From contig JAMWFC010000051.1 of the NCBI GenBank assembly GCA_027475525.1, positions 620,001 to 684,000 on the forward strand: DNA of 64,000 bases. The letters are read 5' to 3'. The DNA is from Macrolepiota albuminosa (lineage: Eukaryota > Basidiomycota > Agaricomycetes > Agaricales > Agaricaceae). The notes under the pieces are model-generated. The model saw only the letters and a list, made by a program, of their open reading frames with translations, did not search any database and was not told the DNA's origin. Position 1 is the first letter of the stretch. The number at the start of each line of letters is the position of its first letter. Positions 1-11,360 of the stretch are shown here, one piece after another. The position numbers were made by a program, and so were the translations under genes.

Positions 1-1525
1 ACCGGCCCTTGCAACCGGTGCGGTTAGAATAATAATTGCCCTTTGCTTCCCTTCTAAGTGATCTGAAATGGATACCAATATAACAATAACACATACTTGT
101 TTCCGAAATATCGAACTCTCTCTTCATTACACGAGCCTGTCTCGTGTGCAATTCAGTAAATGCACCAAGTCATAAGAAACCTTTAACGTTGTAATTTGAC
201 TTTTGATAACGACATTGGTTAAAGATGCATGGCAGCTTCCAACTTTCCTAACCGCCGTTCTAGAACCATACTTAAAAACCGATAGCATTGATTCTAGAGT
301 AAGCGATGGCTGGGCCCAGCAGTCTTCCTCTTGTCCAATTGGCAATAAACAATGGATGATCGAACACCGTCAGCTGTTGCTCGCGGCGAATACTCTAGCC
401 TTAACTCCTTCACCCGAGTCCAAGGAGAGCACAGCGGCATATCAGACAAAAGCGGAGGTGAGGTCAGCAAACCAGGGAATGTGAGCACAAAGGTGGAATC
501 CATGGATCCATGATACATCAAATGCATCAAAGATGGCGCTGACCATTTCAGACAGACCGATGGAGGCGTGTGAACGCGTACTGTAGAATTTAAGAGTTTT
601 TAGGCGCTGACGGGATACCCTTACGATTCAAGAGGTTACTTGTGCACACATACCAGAGTTGACGTGAGAACTCCACGGGGATTGTGACGGTTGGATGCGA
701 ACCACAAGTGGGGGGAACGCGTAATGTAGAAGTTATTTGGTGCTGTAGCTCCTTTGTGCCTCTTACATCTTCAGGGAAACCTATGGCATGACCTCGCACA
801 TGCCCTTGTCTTTTGACTTATTTCCAGGGAGAAGAAAAAAGTGCGTAACCAAGAGACCCGTTTAAGGCCGGTTCCGTTTATCTTTCAATCTCTCTTTATC
901 CCACGATGAACATATACGTACAAGTATAACATCCACTGAAACTAACGAAATGCCGAAGATGCGGTATGTAACTGCGTAAACTTCTCTTTATTCTAACGTG
1001 CTCCAGTCGTGCTTATCTCTGATTCAGAGATTACTTCCATGCTTTCTGTACCGTCAGATCCTTATCAACTTGAACTCGATAAGCATTGTAACATGTGGAC
1101 TCCGGAGTTTTGACATAATTCCACTAAAGACGCTGACTTGATACAGAATATCTGTATGCACGGATCTTCCTGGTCAACGGTGTCTTACGAAATTACCAGA
1201 GTCGATACAGGTATACGAGTACATTCAGTATCCACAGCATATCATGAGCTATCGTGTTGACAGACACCACTGGTCAGACTGGGTGTCTTTACTTCTGACC
1301 CATTTTGGGATGTCCATATTAATTTCAATCGATTTCTTCTTCGTATACATGGGCCGTAGTTTGAAAAGCCTACGTGCCTCAGCAGATGATGAGGCATAAT
1401 CTTCGAGGTTCCTACATGTCCTCTTTGACTATTACTACACAGTATCTATACTCCAACACATCATCGTCCAGAATGCAAAAGAGAAATATCGAATCGGTTG
1501 TTCGATATACTATATTCCCAAGTGT
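1..1525. other. Gene-poor stretch, no supported gene
   Basis: I see only short overlapping open frames on both strands, with no recognisable family, no consistent intron structure and no tRNA. Its right end is the 3' flank of the PARG-like gene. Confidence 0.5.
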
Positions 1526-2461
1526 TCAGTTCCTGAAAGCTGCTTCGAACTCAGCGAACGTCTTGTTGCCCAGAATACCGAAGACAACCCGACTGAAGCA
1601 GTTTCGAAACCTTGCGTCCGGCGCCGTCAACAACTCTGCCCACAATCTCGCAATTGTCGCCACGTTGTTCTGAAAAACTCCGGTCCCAAAGCTTCCGAGT
1701 ACAATGTGCTTTGCACCTCGCTGCTCAAAGAGGAAGAGTATCCTACCCATCCTTTCCTTCATCGCTTTCTCAATCCTCTCTTCGGATGCTTGAGGTGCTA
1801 ACTTGCCCCATAGAGACTTACGAAGGACACCAGCATTCACAGCAGGACTCGTCAAAACATCGACGACTATCGGTTCTACCCATCCACCACTATCATCACG
1901 GAAAATAGTAACACTAGGCGAGTAGATCATGGCATGAGAGTAGAAACCACCCTTAGAGTTGCTTCTGTGGAGAGTGTAAAAATTCTGGGCCTGGTTGGTC
2001 ATGAGCGTGGGATATAATGTGGAGGCTCGTGCAATCGACTCTTCCTGGGCTTGAGCGCCACTCAAAAACCCTCCACCTGGCTTTTGAGCCGAGGCAAAAT
2101 TCAAGACCGCGACTTTCTCGTGCGCGTCAGCCGATGATACGAGAAGACGAGCAGCTTGAAGAGTAGATATTTCCAGAACGGAAAACTGTGTCGTCTGTGA
2201 CGCAACCGCAGGCAGGGTTGGAGGAGTAGACCATGTGGAGAGGAGCGAGTTGGGCGCGTAATACACGGTTCGTTTCTTGGAGTCTTCCGTGATGGATTGG
2301 AGTTTGTGAGTGACACCGTGTAGAACGAAGCCACCGGCTTCGATGGCTGCAAGGGTATTTCTCGCTACCTTGCGGAGTGCCTCTCGTCTATCATCATATT
2401 CCTTCGTCCCAAAGAGCGGAGTCATGTTGTTAAAAGAGGGAGATTTGGTTGGTGAGCGCAT
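1526..2461 (-). CDS. Microbial-type PARG (TIGR02452-like) domain protein, putative poly(ADP-ribose) glycohydrolase
   Basis: Single-exon frame of 311 residues. The central part carries the microbial-type PARG signature: VLNFASAQKPGGGFLSGAQA followed by QEES. This is the glycine-rich GGG loop and QEE-type catalytic element of the macrodomain fold. Downstream are a YSPSVTIFRDD stretch, a PVVDVLTSPAVNAG-like segment (here IVVDVLTSPAVNAGV) and VLGSFGTGVFQNN, all expected in this family (often annotated DUF2263/TIGR02452). The family hydrolyses ADP-ribose polymers or related conjugates; the substrate here is inferred. No signal peptide or membrane segment is visible, so it is likely cytosolic or nuclear. 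The length fits fungal members. The gene is transcribed away from STI1, with only about 115 bases between the two start codons. Confidence 0.85.
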   Translation of the reverse strand: MRSPTKSPSFNNMTPLFGTKEYDDRREALRKVARNTLAAIEAGGFVLHGVTHKLQSITEDSKKRTVYYAPNSLLSTWSTPPTLPAVASQTTQFSVLEISTLQAARLLVSSADAHEKVAVLNFASAQKPGGGFLSGAQAQEESIARASTLYPTLMTNQAQNFYTLHRSNSKGGFYSHAMIYSPSVTIFRDDSGGWVEPIVVDVLTSPAVNAGVLRKSLWGKLAPQASEERIEKAMKERMGRILFLFEQRGAKHIVLGSFGTGVFQNNVATIARLWAELLTAPDARFRNCFSRVVFGILGNKTFAEFEAAFRN

Positions 2462-2576
2462 GTCATGGGTTAGGTCTTAGAACGTGATCTTCGTAGTAGA
2501 TTCTAGAAAGATCTTCTTCTCTTCATAAAAGTCCTTCCGGGGACGCCTCACTTCATCCCTTACAATCTATCTATCA
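2462..2576. promoter_or_regulatory. Short shared promoter of the PARG-like gene and STI1
   Basis: The two start codons face away from each other across 115 bases, so both 5' leaders and core promoters must fit here or overlap the genes. No clear TATA box or perfect heat-shock element could be picked out by eye. Confidence 0.5.
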
Positions 2577-4809
2577 ATGTCTGAAGTGTGTAGTCTACGA
2601 TGCTTGTTACCAAGTCGATACTAACAGAAATTTAGGCAAATACTCTTAAGGACCAAGGAAACAAAGCCTTTGCGGCCAAGGAATGGGACAAGGCGATCGA
2701 TCTCTTCTCACAAGCTATTGCAATCGATTCTACAAATCACGTCCTCTTCTCGAATAGGTCAGCGGCTAAAGCTGGAAAGAAGGACTGGGATGGTGCTCTT
2801 GCCGATGCGGAAGAGGTGCGTCAAGACCATTCTCAGATCACATGTATCTCCTCAGCGTCGAGGTCTTGTTCAGACAGTTAAATTGAATCCTACTTGGGGA
2901 AAGGGTTGGGCACGTAAGGGTGCAGCTCTTCACGGTGCGAAGAAGTATGATGAGGCGATTGCCGCGTACCAGAGCGGCTTGGCCGTTGAGGACAGTCCTG
3001 CCCTTCGCAAAGGTCTTCAAGAAGTCCAGGACGCCAAAGGTAAAACTTACTAACCATACTGAGTTGTTTATGCTTCGCTCACCTATCTGCGGAAAGCCTC
3101 TGAAGATAGTCCTTTCGCCAAAATGTTCTCAGACCCAAACCTTCTAGGCAAACTTGCTACCAACCCAAGGACTTCCAAGCACTTGGCTGACCCTGCTTTC
3201 GTCCAAAAGGTAGGTTGTTCTTAATCCTGCCTCCATTTGCTAACATCATTGTTTCCAGATTCAGATGTACCAAAAGAGTCCTCAACTTGCTTCGACGTGC
3301 GTCCGATAATCGCAAAATCCATCCTTGACCTTTTGAAATATGACCATTAGGGCACTGCAAGATCCTCGTATGATTGATGTCTTGGGTGTGGCTCTTGGTA
3401 TCGATATGCAAGGCTTTGCTGGGCCCGAAGGGTCCGATGAGCTTCGACCGGATGTGAGTCCTCAAACTCAATCGACGCCCCCGCCCGCCACCTCCTCCAA
3501 ATCCGATCCTGAGCCTACACCTGCACCCCACCCTGCCGAAGAGGACGTAGAAATGACAGAGGAAGATGACGAGGAGGCAAAGGCCAAGAAGGAGGCTCTC
3601 GCGGCCAAAGAGGCAGGAGGGGTTGCCTACAAAGCGAAGAACTTCGGAGAAGCGGCGACGTTTTACCAAAAAGCCTGGGACCTCTGGCCCAAAGATCTGA
3701 CTTTTCTCACTAACCTTAGTGGTGCGTCACATGCCCCGCTACCGCAGCAGACCAGTACCAATTCACTTTTAGCTGTGTACTTTGAGCAAGGTGATTACGA
3801 CAAAGCTCTTGAGACGTGTGAGAAGGCTGTTGAGGAAGGACGAGAGGTAAATTTGGTCATCTTTAGTTTCTGAATACGACAGCTAACTAGTATTTGACTA
3901 GCTCCGAGCGGACTACAAGCTGATTGCAAAGGCTTATGGTCGTGCCGGCTCAGCCTATGTCAAGAAAAACGACCTCACTTCCGCCATCAAGTACTTTAAC
4001 AAGTCTCTGACAGAGCATCGCACGCCAGATATTCTCAACAAATTGCGGGAAGTTGAGCATATAAAGCAGGAAGCCGACCGACAGGCATACATCGACCCTG
4101 AAAAGAGTGCCATTGCACGCGAGGAAGGCAACGCCGAATTTAAAGCAGGCGACTTCGCTGCCGCTGTCAAGTCGTACACGGAAAGTATCAAGCGGGACCC
4201 TTCAGACGCGCGCGGGTACAACAATCGTGCTGCAGCATATACTAAACTCGCTGCCCTGCCCGAAGCCCTCAAGGACGTCAATGAGGCTATCAAGACAGAT
4301 CCCAAGTTCGGTAAGTCAAAACCCTTCGTATTAGCCTTGCTCCACCCCTTGGCTCACCATCGCCCCACCAGTTAAGGCCTACATCCGCAAATCGAACGTC
4401 TTGTTTTCGATGCGTGAGTACACGAAGTCTCTTGAAGCTATTCAGGAGGCGCGGGACGTCGATGAGGAAAATAAGCATACTTCGGAGATTCAACAACAGG
4501 AGTTTAAGGTGCAACAGGCACTTTTCAGCCAACGTGGTGAGGAGACGCAGGAACAGACTCTCGAGCGTGCCATGCGGGATCCTGAAGTGGCGGTGAGTTC
4601 CTTTCTCCTGTCTGCATCGCCGGAAACTCAACTTCTTTTTCCTTCTTTCTCTTCTTGCTCCGCAGGGAATCATGAACGACCCTATTATGCAGCAAATTCT
4701 TCAACAAGCGCAGACCGATCCCAAAGCCCTTCAGGATCACATGAAGAACCCCGTGGTCAGGTCCAAAATACAGAAACTAGTCAATGCAGGTATCATCAGG
4801 ACTAGATAA
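2577..4809 (+). CDS. sti1: Sti1/Hop, Hsp70-Hsp90 co-chaperone with TPR domains
   Basis: Ten exons join into a frame of 574 codons: 2577-2585, 2636-2815, 2874-3039, 3097-3209, 3259-3296, 3351-3721, 3773-3846, 3902-4310, 4372-4592 and 4666-4809. The domain order is that of Sti1/Hop. TPR1 (ANTLKDQGNKAFAAKEW and onward) is followed by a DP/STI1 domain (FAKMFSDPNLLGKLATNPRT). Next come an acidic proline-rich linker, TPR2A (GGVAYKAKNFGEAATFYQKA), TPR2B (EGNAEFKAGDFAAAVKSYTE) and a second DP domain ending in VVRSKIQKLVNAGIIRTR. It passes clients from Hsp70 to Hsp90 in the cytosol. The first exon encodes only three residues (MSE); I chose this start because the splice to ANTLKDQ restores the conserved N terminus. 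Length matches the family. Confidence 0.95.
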
Positions 4810-5065
4810 GTGTCCACATAGACACTTTGTCAGGCAGGATCATTGTACATCCAGTCTCCTATTTTTCTCTTGGCAATGTCGATGATTATGTAGGATACAA
4901 TCTGAGATGAGTACGCCATGGTGTACACTAACCATGTAATACGAACACGAGTATTTTTGTTTTCAGGGACGGATTATGCGTTTCTCAACCCGATAAAAAT
5001 ATAATTCTTTTTTTATCACCGTCAACTAAAACCACCCAAGGAGCTATCCAGATAGGCTGTCCTCA

Positions 5066-6920
5066 TTACCACCTCCACTCCACTCTTCCTAGAGATCTAC
5101 CTCGAACACCTTTATAAGATTTGTACGCCTCCTCTGTTATCTTGAGCTGCTCGACTTTTAGTGCGGAAAACGTATGAGACTGAATCTCAAATTTAACTTG
5201 CACCGCATGAGAAGGGCGAGGCGCAGATACCCTGTTCCATGATCAATTGGCCATGCGCTCTCATACAGCGAATCAGCAGCTTACGATGTGGTGGTAAACG
5301 AACCGCGAAGGCTCCAGGAACTTGAGGGAGAGACAAGAGGTATCTCCCATCGTAAAGTCTGAGCAGGACAAGAGATACATTTGGAATGACAGAAGTTGAA
5401 AAGATCTACGTACCTTTTTGTTCGAGTCAAAAGCCCAAGAGGCCCCTACACCTTCCACACCTCGTCCATACCGATCCGCTGCACCTCCTCGAGCTGTAAC
5501 ACACTTGATACCGCCAGCACCCTCTCCAAGGTGCAACTCTGCCACCAAATTTTCTATATCCCTCGTTGAGAGACGAGAAGTGAGAGTGAGATTGAAGTTG
5601 CCTGTAGCAATACGTTAGATCTGTACATAGAAGGCAATTGATTAAGGGTTTATTCACCCCCATTTCCTTCAAGCTCGACAGTAGGTTTGAGCGTAAACGG
5701 AAGAGGTACGTGGTCACGCGCCAAATTAAGCGAAGGGACCGTTACAGATGTAGATGCTTGATTGGGTGTATAGCGATATTCTGCCAGTATAAATCGGCCG
5801 TCTGGAGGAACGAAAGACAGAACCTTGGAATCAGACCAGCGCCTCAGCCTATACAGGGATTAGATATTATCAGAGCAAAGCACCACACGCTTACTAACCT
5901 CACACAAGGATGAAAAGCACAGTCTACTAAGACTTGTGGGTTTGAGAATGACAATTGACAGTCAGGCGTGCCTTCACGAACGTATTACAAGATAAAATAA
6001 CGAGAAAGCCCCCCTGTACGGACCTGATAACTTGCAGTTCGTCTCTATCGTGCCTCGTACTGTACTTGAGAGTGTGGTACCATGTCTGCAAGATGAGTTC
6101 AGGCTAATTTGGCGGAAAACTTAAATGCAGCACTGACCGGTTAACAATGGCTTTAAGCTCTTCTACCATATCGAAATAGATTTCATTGCTCGCATATCGT
6201 AATCCAGCCTTTCTCCAGGGTATCGGAGATGAAAATGGACCACTTCCAAGTCCAGATCCTGAGTTGATAGATGGAGTGATATTTGCACCCGCTACACTAA
6301 GTAGTTTGGTCAAAAGAGACGGTGGTAGGACGATATCACGCAAGGCATTGGAAGACGTGGTCAGGGGATGGCCTCCGGAGTCCAAGGTCTCCTCTAGAAG
6401 CTGCGTTTCATGAGTAAAAAGACTAAAGGTTCGATCAAGGAAGACTTGACTTGGTAAACAACGTCGAAGTTATCCTTCAAAGTGGCAGCAGACACGTTGC
6501 CAAAGTATTCATTCAGGATATCAACAAAGGCTTGAATAAATGCAAATGCGAATAGTGGATCCACTTGCGAAACATAGGATGAGCCTCGTCCTGCAAGGAC
6601 AAAACCAAGCTCAAGACAAACCGTCACCACTAACCGGACACATAATTCTAATATCACCACATTTTACATGGCAACAAGCAGAAGCAGAGACGGTATTGTA
6701 TGGAGGCACGTAAATGACAGGGTCAACATCGTCAGAAGACTTTGCAAGAGCATTATTAAGTGCATCAATATGTAGAAGAGGATACGACGGGGGCGTCAAT
6801 CGAAACCCGGACTGAATGATGGGACGACTTCCAATGCCTGGCATTCAGAATGATTGTATGATGTGTGGAATATAGGACGTACCCAGCGTTATCCACAATT
6901 ATGAGCCCGTCTATAGCCAT
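5066..6920 (-). CDS. apm3: AP-3 adaptor complex subunit mu
   Basis: Many small exons on the minus strand spell a complete mu-adaptin. The N-terminal longin part begins MAIDGLIIVDNAG and continues RPIIQSGFRLT after a 55-base intron (6882-6828). It runs through VDPLFAFAFIQAFVDILNEY and NFDVVYQLLEETLDSGGHPL. The mu homology domain starts PWRKAGLRYASNEIYFDMVE and includes RLRRWSDSKVLSFVPPDGRF, which resembles cargo-binding pockets of this family. The final exon (VQVKFEIQSHTFSALKVEQL, ending VEWRW) gives the canonical AP-3 mu C terminus, with the stop at 5066. The protein selects cargo in AP-3 vesicles travelling from Golgi or endosome to the vacuole. It is convergent with STI1, about 260 bases apart. 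Internal splice sites other than exons 1-4 were placed by family conservation. Confidence 0.9.
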
Positions 6921-9384
6921 GAGGAACAGGTTGAAGCAGAGTAAGTATTTGTCAGCTAATGTATTATTGCCAACCGTCACAAACGGTGCTGCAAGCCATC
7001 ATCAGTTCATGACAGTGAGCTGAGGAATAGAGACAGTTTTACTGTCCTCGACTTACCATTGACTGACCATGGTTATCGACTTATGAACTCCACATTGTAT
7101 GCTTTGACATGGTTCCATGACGACACCAACTGTCCTTCGAGCTCCAGCTTGCCATCGCACTCGTCAGCGATCATGCCTGGTGCCATTCCTTGCGACCATG
7201 CAACAAAAACTCTTCCACTCAATCGCTCTAGGACTAGGCGAAGGCTACGAGCTCCCCTTCCGTCGTTACGTGATATTATTATGTCCAGTTCAAAGATTAG
7301 CGACACTTACTTACTAAGCGTTCAAACCCCTTGATCTCTTGTTCTACGACGGATGTCGGTTCATCTATGCTGGATTATTGAACTTACTGCCTGAGACTCG
7401 AAAGCTCATACTGGGACAGGCGTGGTCATGAGACGGGACCTGTGAACAATTTTTGGTCTCTATCACAGGTCTTATTCTGTATCTAATGAGCCACCCTCAT
7501 TTATCGTCTCTGCATTGGATTTCTTGATATTCCGCTCGACTTGCTTAGCGGTTTCATCGAAACAATTAGAGCTCATAACTAGAGGCTCCGTAAAGAATAT
7601 CATATCAATCCTTCGACCATCCTCCAGCCAAGTTTCACTTCTCAAAAAAACACCATCTGTGTGTGTGACACTCGTTAATGCAGACTGATACCCCGAACCC
7701 TTCACAATCCTCCATCTACTCTCTCGATTTCGTATCTCACGAAGTTATGAGGGCCTATGAATACATCAGAGCCATTATTGATTTGGCTTCAGAGACCATG
7801 ACATCCATGTCATTAACTTTGAAAATCGGTGAGGTACGTGCTGACTTTTGAGACGACTTTTTTTTTCTCTTTTTATTCAATATCATCGTGTCGGGCGAGA
7901 CGACTTTAATCTCCCTTAGCAGTCTGGACGAGACAATCTACACCACTGAGCCTCTGTCGATTATCTCATCTTCGCTTGCTGGAGTTAAAAACCTTTTATA
8001 CCAGGACTTTCCACATTTTCCTTATTCTTAAGTCTTTGCGTCCAACGAGCGTCGTTAATGAAGTTTTTCAGTTGTGGGTGGCGTTTTTGGTTTTATTTGA
8101 TGAGGAAGTTGGGTCCCTTTTTTCCCGAGCTGTTTAGCGACAAACGCTATATGCCAACCCTCCGTCGAGTCAACATGATATATTCTGGAACAGTATTCGT
8201 CGATGCATCAGACTGCCAAAGATCTCTTACCTTGGTTATCTGATCAAATATAGATTGGAAGTGCAATTATCTGATCATAGGAAGGACTGATTGACTTCTT
8301 CATGTCAAGGTGAGGTCCTTCCTGACGAGAAACATAAGGGGTAACAAAACAGTTCTTTTTCTAGTGTGAAATGTTTCATGCATGGTGCAAGTAGCTTCAG
8401 CATTGTCCATGAAAGCTTGCAGCATGTCAGATATTCTAGGAAGAATCCTTGACCACATAACAGAACACATCCTCTGTCGAGAATCTGAATTATGGCGCGC
8501 GAAATGCTGATATTTTAATACACACTCGCAACATTCCTTCAATGTCACGAGTGTTACCTCGACTCATCTGTTACTGTTAATCACTTACCTCCTACTCAGT
8601 GACTGGGGAGGTGCCTTCGTGATTGACCTTTGCTCAGCAAATATTTGCCTTGTGTATGCGCTCAACTTCTCAGTGTTTCGACTGCCATCTATTCATCGTA
8701 TTAACCGTGAATTGTCTTGCATCTACCATCCGAATTGCAAGATTTGTAAGTATAATTGGCAGATATGACTCCTGAAAGCCATTAAAGCAGGACATTCGTG
8801 GTCTTGACAATAATCCGAGAAAAAAAAGCAGGGCAGTGCCACCCGGTTAGGTTGAGAAATTCAACGACTATCGAAGAAGAATGACTCGTGTGTTAATCCT
8901 CGACCTTGTTCTAACTGCCCGTATATGTTCACTTCAGCGCATGGTCCTTTCAAAATCCTCTGGTCCCAGCAATCAATACTCGCTGCAGAGCACTCTTGTC
9001 TGAATCATGATTGATCAATTGAAATCTCTTGTCGCAATTACAAGGTCTTCTGAGTGGGTCATATGTTTTAAGTTGCTGTACGAGTCCTCTGGATGGGTTT
9101 GGTACAGGGTATATTACTTCTAGATTTTCTGAAGCTACCTACTACCTAACTCGCCTCGAAGCGAGCAGGAATCGGCGACATCTATTTGCGTTGCTCCTCT
9201 CACGATAATCTGTGGATGACTTCGGTCGGATACTCTGGATAGACAACTTGCTGTTGCCATCACGATATATATGTGGGATGACTTCTGTTGAATGCTATGT
9301 CATTTCAGCCATTAAGCATCATATATGTATATATAGACGCCACAGCATATATTGGCTTTGCTGACCACGAATTCATTCAATATA
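6921..9384. other. Gene-poor stretch, possible decayed coding pieces
   Basis: No complete gene could be built. Two minus-strand frames look weakly coding: 7073-7306 (with LRLVLERLSGRVFVAWSQGM) and 7472-7705 (with GVFLRSETWLEDGRRIDMIF, ending at a stop). They could be exons of one unknown gene or remnants, but I found no splice path joining them and no family match. From 7.75 to 9.38 kb I see only AT-rich noncoding sequence, including short TATATA runs near 9.26-9.34 kb. Confidence 0.35.
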
Positions 9385-10718
9385 TTACTGAGGTGATGCC
9401 CAAGACCAATCCAAATGCCCAGCCTTCGAAAATATATCCTGCACGGCTTCTTCAGCCTTCTTTCTACCTTCACTTTCACCATCCTGGATCTCTCTCCACA
9501 CTCGCACACACTCATGCACTTCTTTTGGCGTGCTAAACCCGACTACAAGTGGTATATTCCGATGCGCAGACCGTGTGTTTCGGACAGCGTATCCAAGCGC
9601 TAAATCTGGTAAACCGCCTAGCCAGACGTCAGCTGCCATTCTGGCTGCTGCCTTCATCTCTGTAGGTGCAGGATGCCATTGTGGTGGGGATGGTGTAAGA
9701 AGACCCATGCTGAACGGCGACGCTGCGAGTAATTGTTTGACTTTTGCACGTTCCCATAATTCTGGCGCGAACCGTGCGAACGTCCCGTTCTGCAGGGTCA
9801 AGTGAGAATACGATAAGATGACGTCTACGGGCTTAAAAGGCGGGGTGTGTAGGATTAGGAGTGCCAAGCGTAAAAGGGTAGGCAAGGGATAACCTTGTTG
9901 TCCACATCAGTCATTATGTAGTAAGGAAGAGAACGAGACATGCCTGTGATACCAATATTTTTCACAAGGCCCTCCTCTTGGAGTTTCCGCAGTTCTGCGT
10001 AGGCATCTAGAATTTTCTGATCGCCCTCACCCCAAATTCTACCTTCATCCCCCTTTGCGAGTCCGTATGCGGCATTTTCCTGCGCAAGTGCACCAAGATT
10101 GTTGCCATTTGATCGAGGCGCGACCGGCGTACACACAAATTCGACATCATGGAGATATGCTGTATCTAGATAAGCTGTCTGCAAGCGTTCCAGACTCCGT
10201 TTCACGCTGTCGCGTATTCTGGAGGGGGCATAGTCAAAGTCTGATGGCCCAAAGCGCCCACATTTGGTCATCTGAAAGAACAAGATAGTTGATCAAATTC
10301 CCGAAGATTAACGAACAAGTCCTCAAGGCTCACCAGTTGATAAGAAGAACGAGGAAATTCGTTTTTCAGTTCCTGAAGTGCATTACCCAAGATAACCTCC
10401 GACGGGCCGTAGTAAACCGAAGTATCAAAAGCTCGAATCCCGTACCTAGAGCGATGAAAAGTTTCAGAACGTATACGCTACCGGCAAGTCATACCGGAGG
10501 GCGAGGCCGACAGTCTGAAGTGGTATGTTACTTTCTAGGTGAGCATCAGGATTATATTGATTTGCGAAAGTGCCTGCACCGAATACGATTGCCGGTAATC
10601 TTAGAGGCCCATCGAGAACGGTCTAAATCACTGATTGATGTTCAGCTATGTCTGATGGAAGACTGGAACTGACGAGTGAGGTTCCGAGCACAGGCAAATC
10701 TTCAGTATTGTTGGCCAT
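9385..10718 (-). CDS. Aldo-keto reductase, D-arabinose 1-dehydrogenase (Ara2)-like
   Basis: Minus-strand multi-exon gene. Exon 1 starts MANNTEDLPVLGTSL and splices across a GTCAGT..TTTAG intron into TVLDGPLRLPAIVFGAGTF. Further exons give the AKR tetrad: Asp and Tyr in AFDTSVYYGPSE, Lys in MTKCGR and His in AYLHDVEF. The C-terminal part reads YPLPTLLRLALLILHTPPF, SPFSMGLLTPSPPQWHPAP and a final VVGFSTPKEV, typical of the fungal Ara2/L-galactose dehydrogenase-like branch. In yeast Ara2 makes D-arabinono-1,4-lactone for erythroascorbate. The intron at 9943-9894 has a GC donor (ACAG then GCATGT, ending CAACAAG); splicing it joins ITG to YPLP in frame. No targeting signal is evident, so a cytosolic protein is likely. 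The exact substrate is inferred. Confidence 0.88.
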
Positions 10719-10885
10719 TATACATAGACCGTCGTGTGTCGCGTGGATGAAGATAAGGTAACTGTCGGCCTTCGGACAAACAATCCGTGAGATTGTCTCA
10801 GGTCGGTTGTTCAAGAAATTCGCGATTGAGCAAAGTTGTAATATTCAGTTTGTTACAGACAAATTAAAGGTAGAGATAATTTCAT

Positions 10886-11360
10886 CTATAGTTTGTCGCG
10901 TACCCAGCTACAGAACAAACCCGTCAATGTCGGCACCGTTGAAACATGTGCCAGTAGAACAACCAACCTTCTTTCGAATTTCTGGTTCACAGCCGCCATC
11001 TTCGTGTTCTGATCAGGTTCAATTGAGTTCCAGGGAGCCGGGTTGCTCTTGGTCCAAACGACTGATAAAGAGAGTATTCAAATCCAGAGCATGATTATGA
11101 GGGTTTGTACGCACCTGTGGGACCCATGGCCAACCGGTAAGTGTACCAAGTGGCACCGCAAACGACAGTTCCAATAATAGCATAACTATAAACGTTTCAG
11201 TTCGTTGGGTTTTAAGTCTGTGATTATCCTTACATTGGAATGGCCTGGCGTCCGGAGTCAGTCATCAATTCATTGAAAATATTTGAAGGAATATGCAAAC
11301 CTCGATGGCAAACCAATTCTTCATAAACGAGGAACGAATGGGGCGAGGGTTAGGTGCCAT
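10886..11360 (-). CDS. MLRQ/B12D (NDUFA4-like) small respiratory-chain protein
   Basis: Five short exons on the minus strand give an 85-residue protein. It starts MAPNPRPIRSSFMKNWFAIE, continues AIPIYAIIGTVVCGATWYTY, then RLAMGPTVVWTKSNPAPW, and ends with SWVRDKL and a TAG stop at 10886. The motif order (basic N terminus, NWFAIE, one transmembrane helix with CGATWY, RLAMGP, NPxPWN) is that of the B12D/MLRQ family (NDUFA4-like), a single-span inner-membrane protein of complex I or IV. Introns follow GAG, split ATT, follow ACAG and precede the last exon. All have GT..AG ends and sizes near 50 bases. Each exon is short and easily missed by frame-based prediction. Confidence 0.88.

Noticed and set aside
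7073..7705. A complete gene in the region upstream of AP-3 mu
   Set aside because: The two best frames could not be joined by credible splices and no family was recognised, so only possible remnants are reported.
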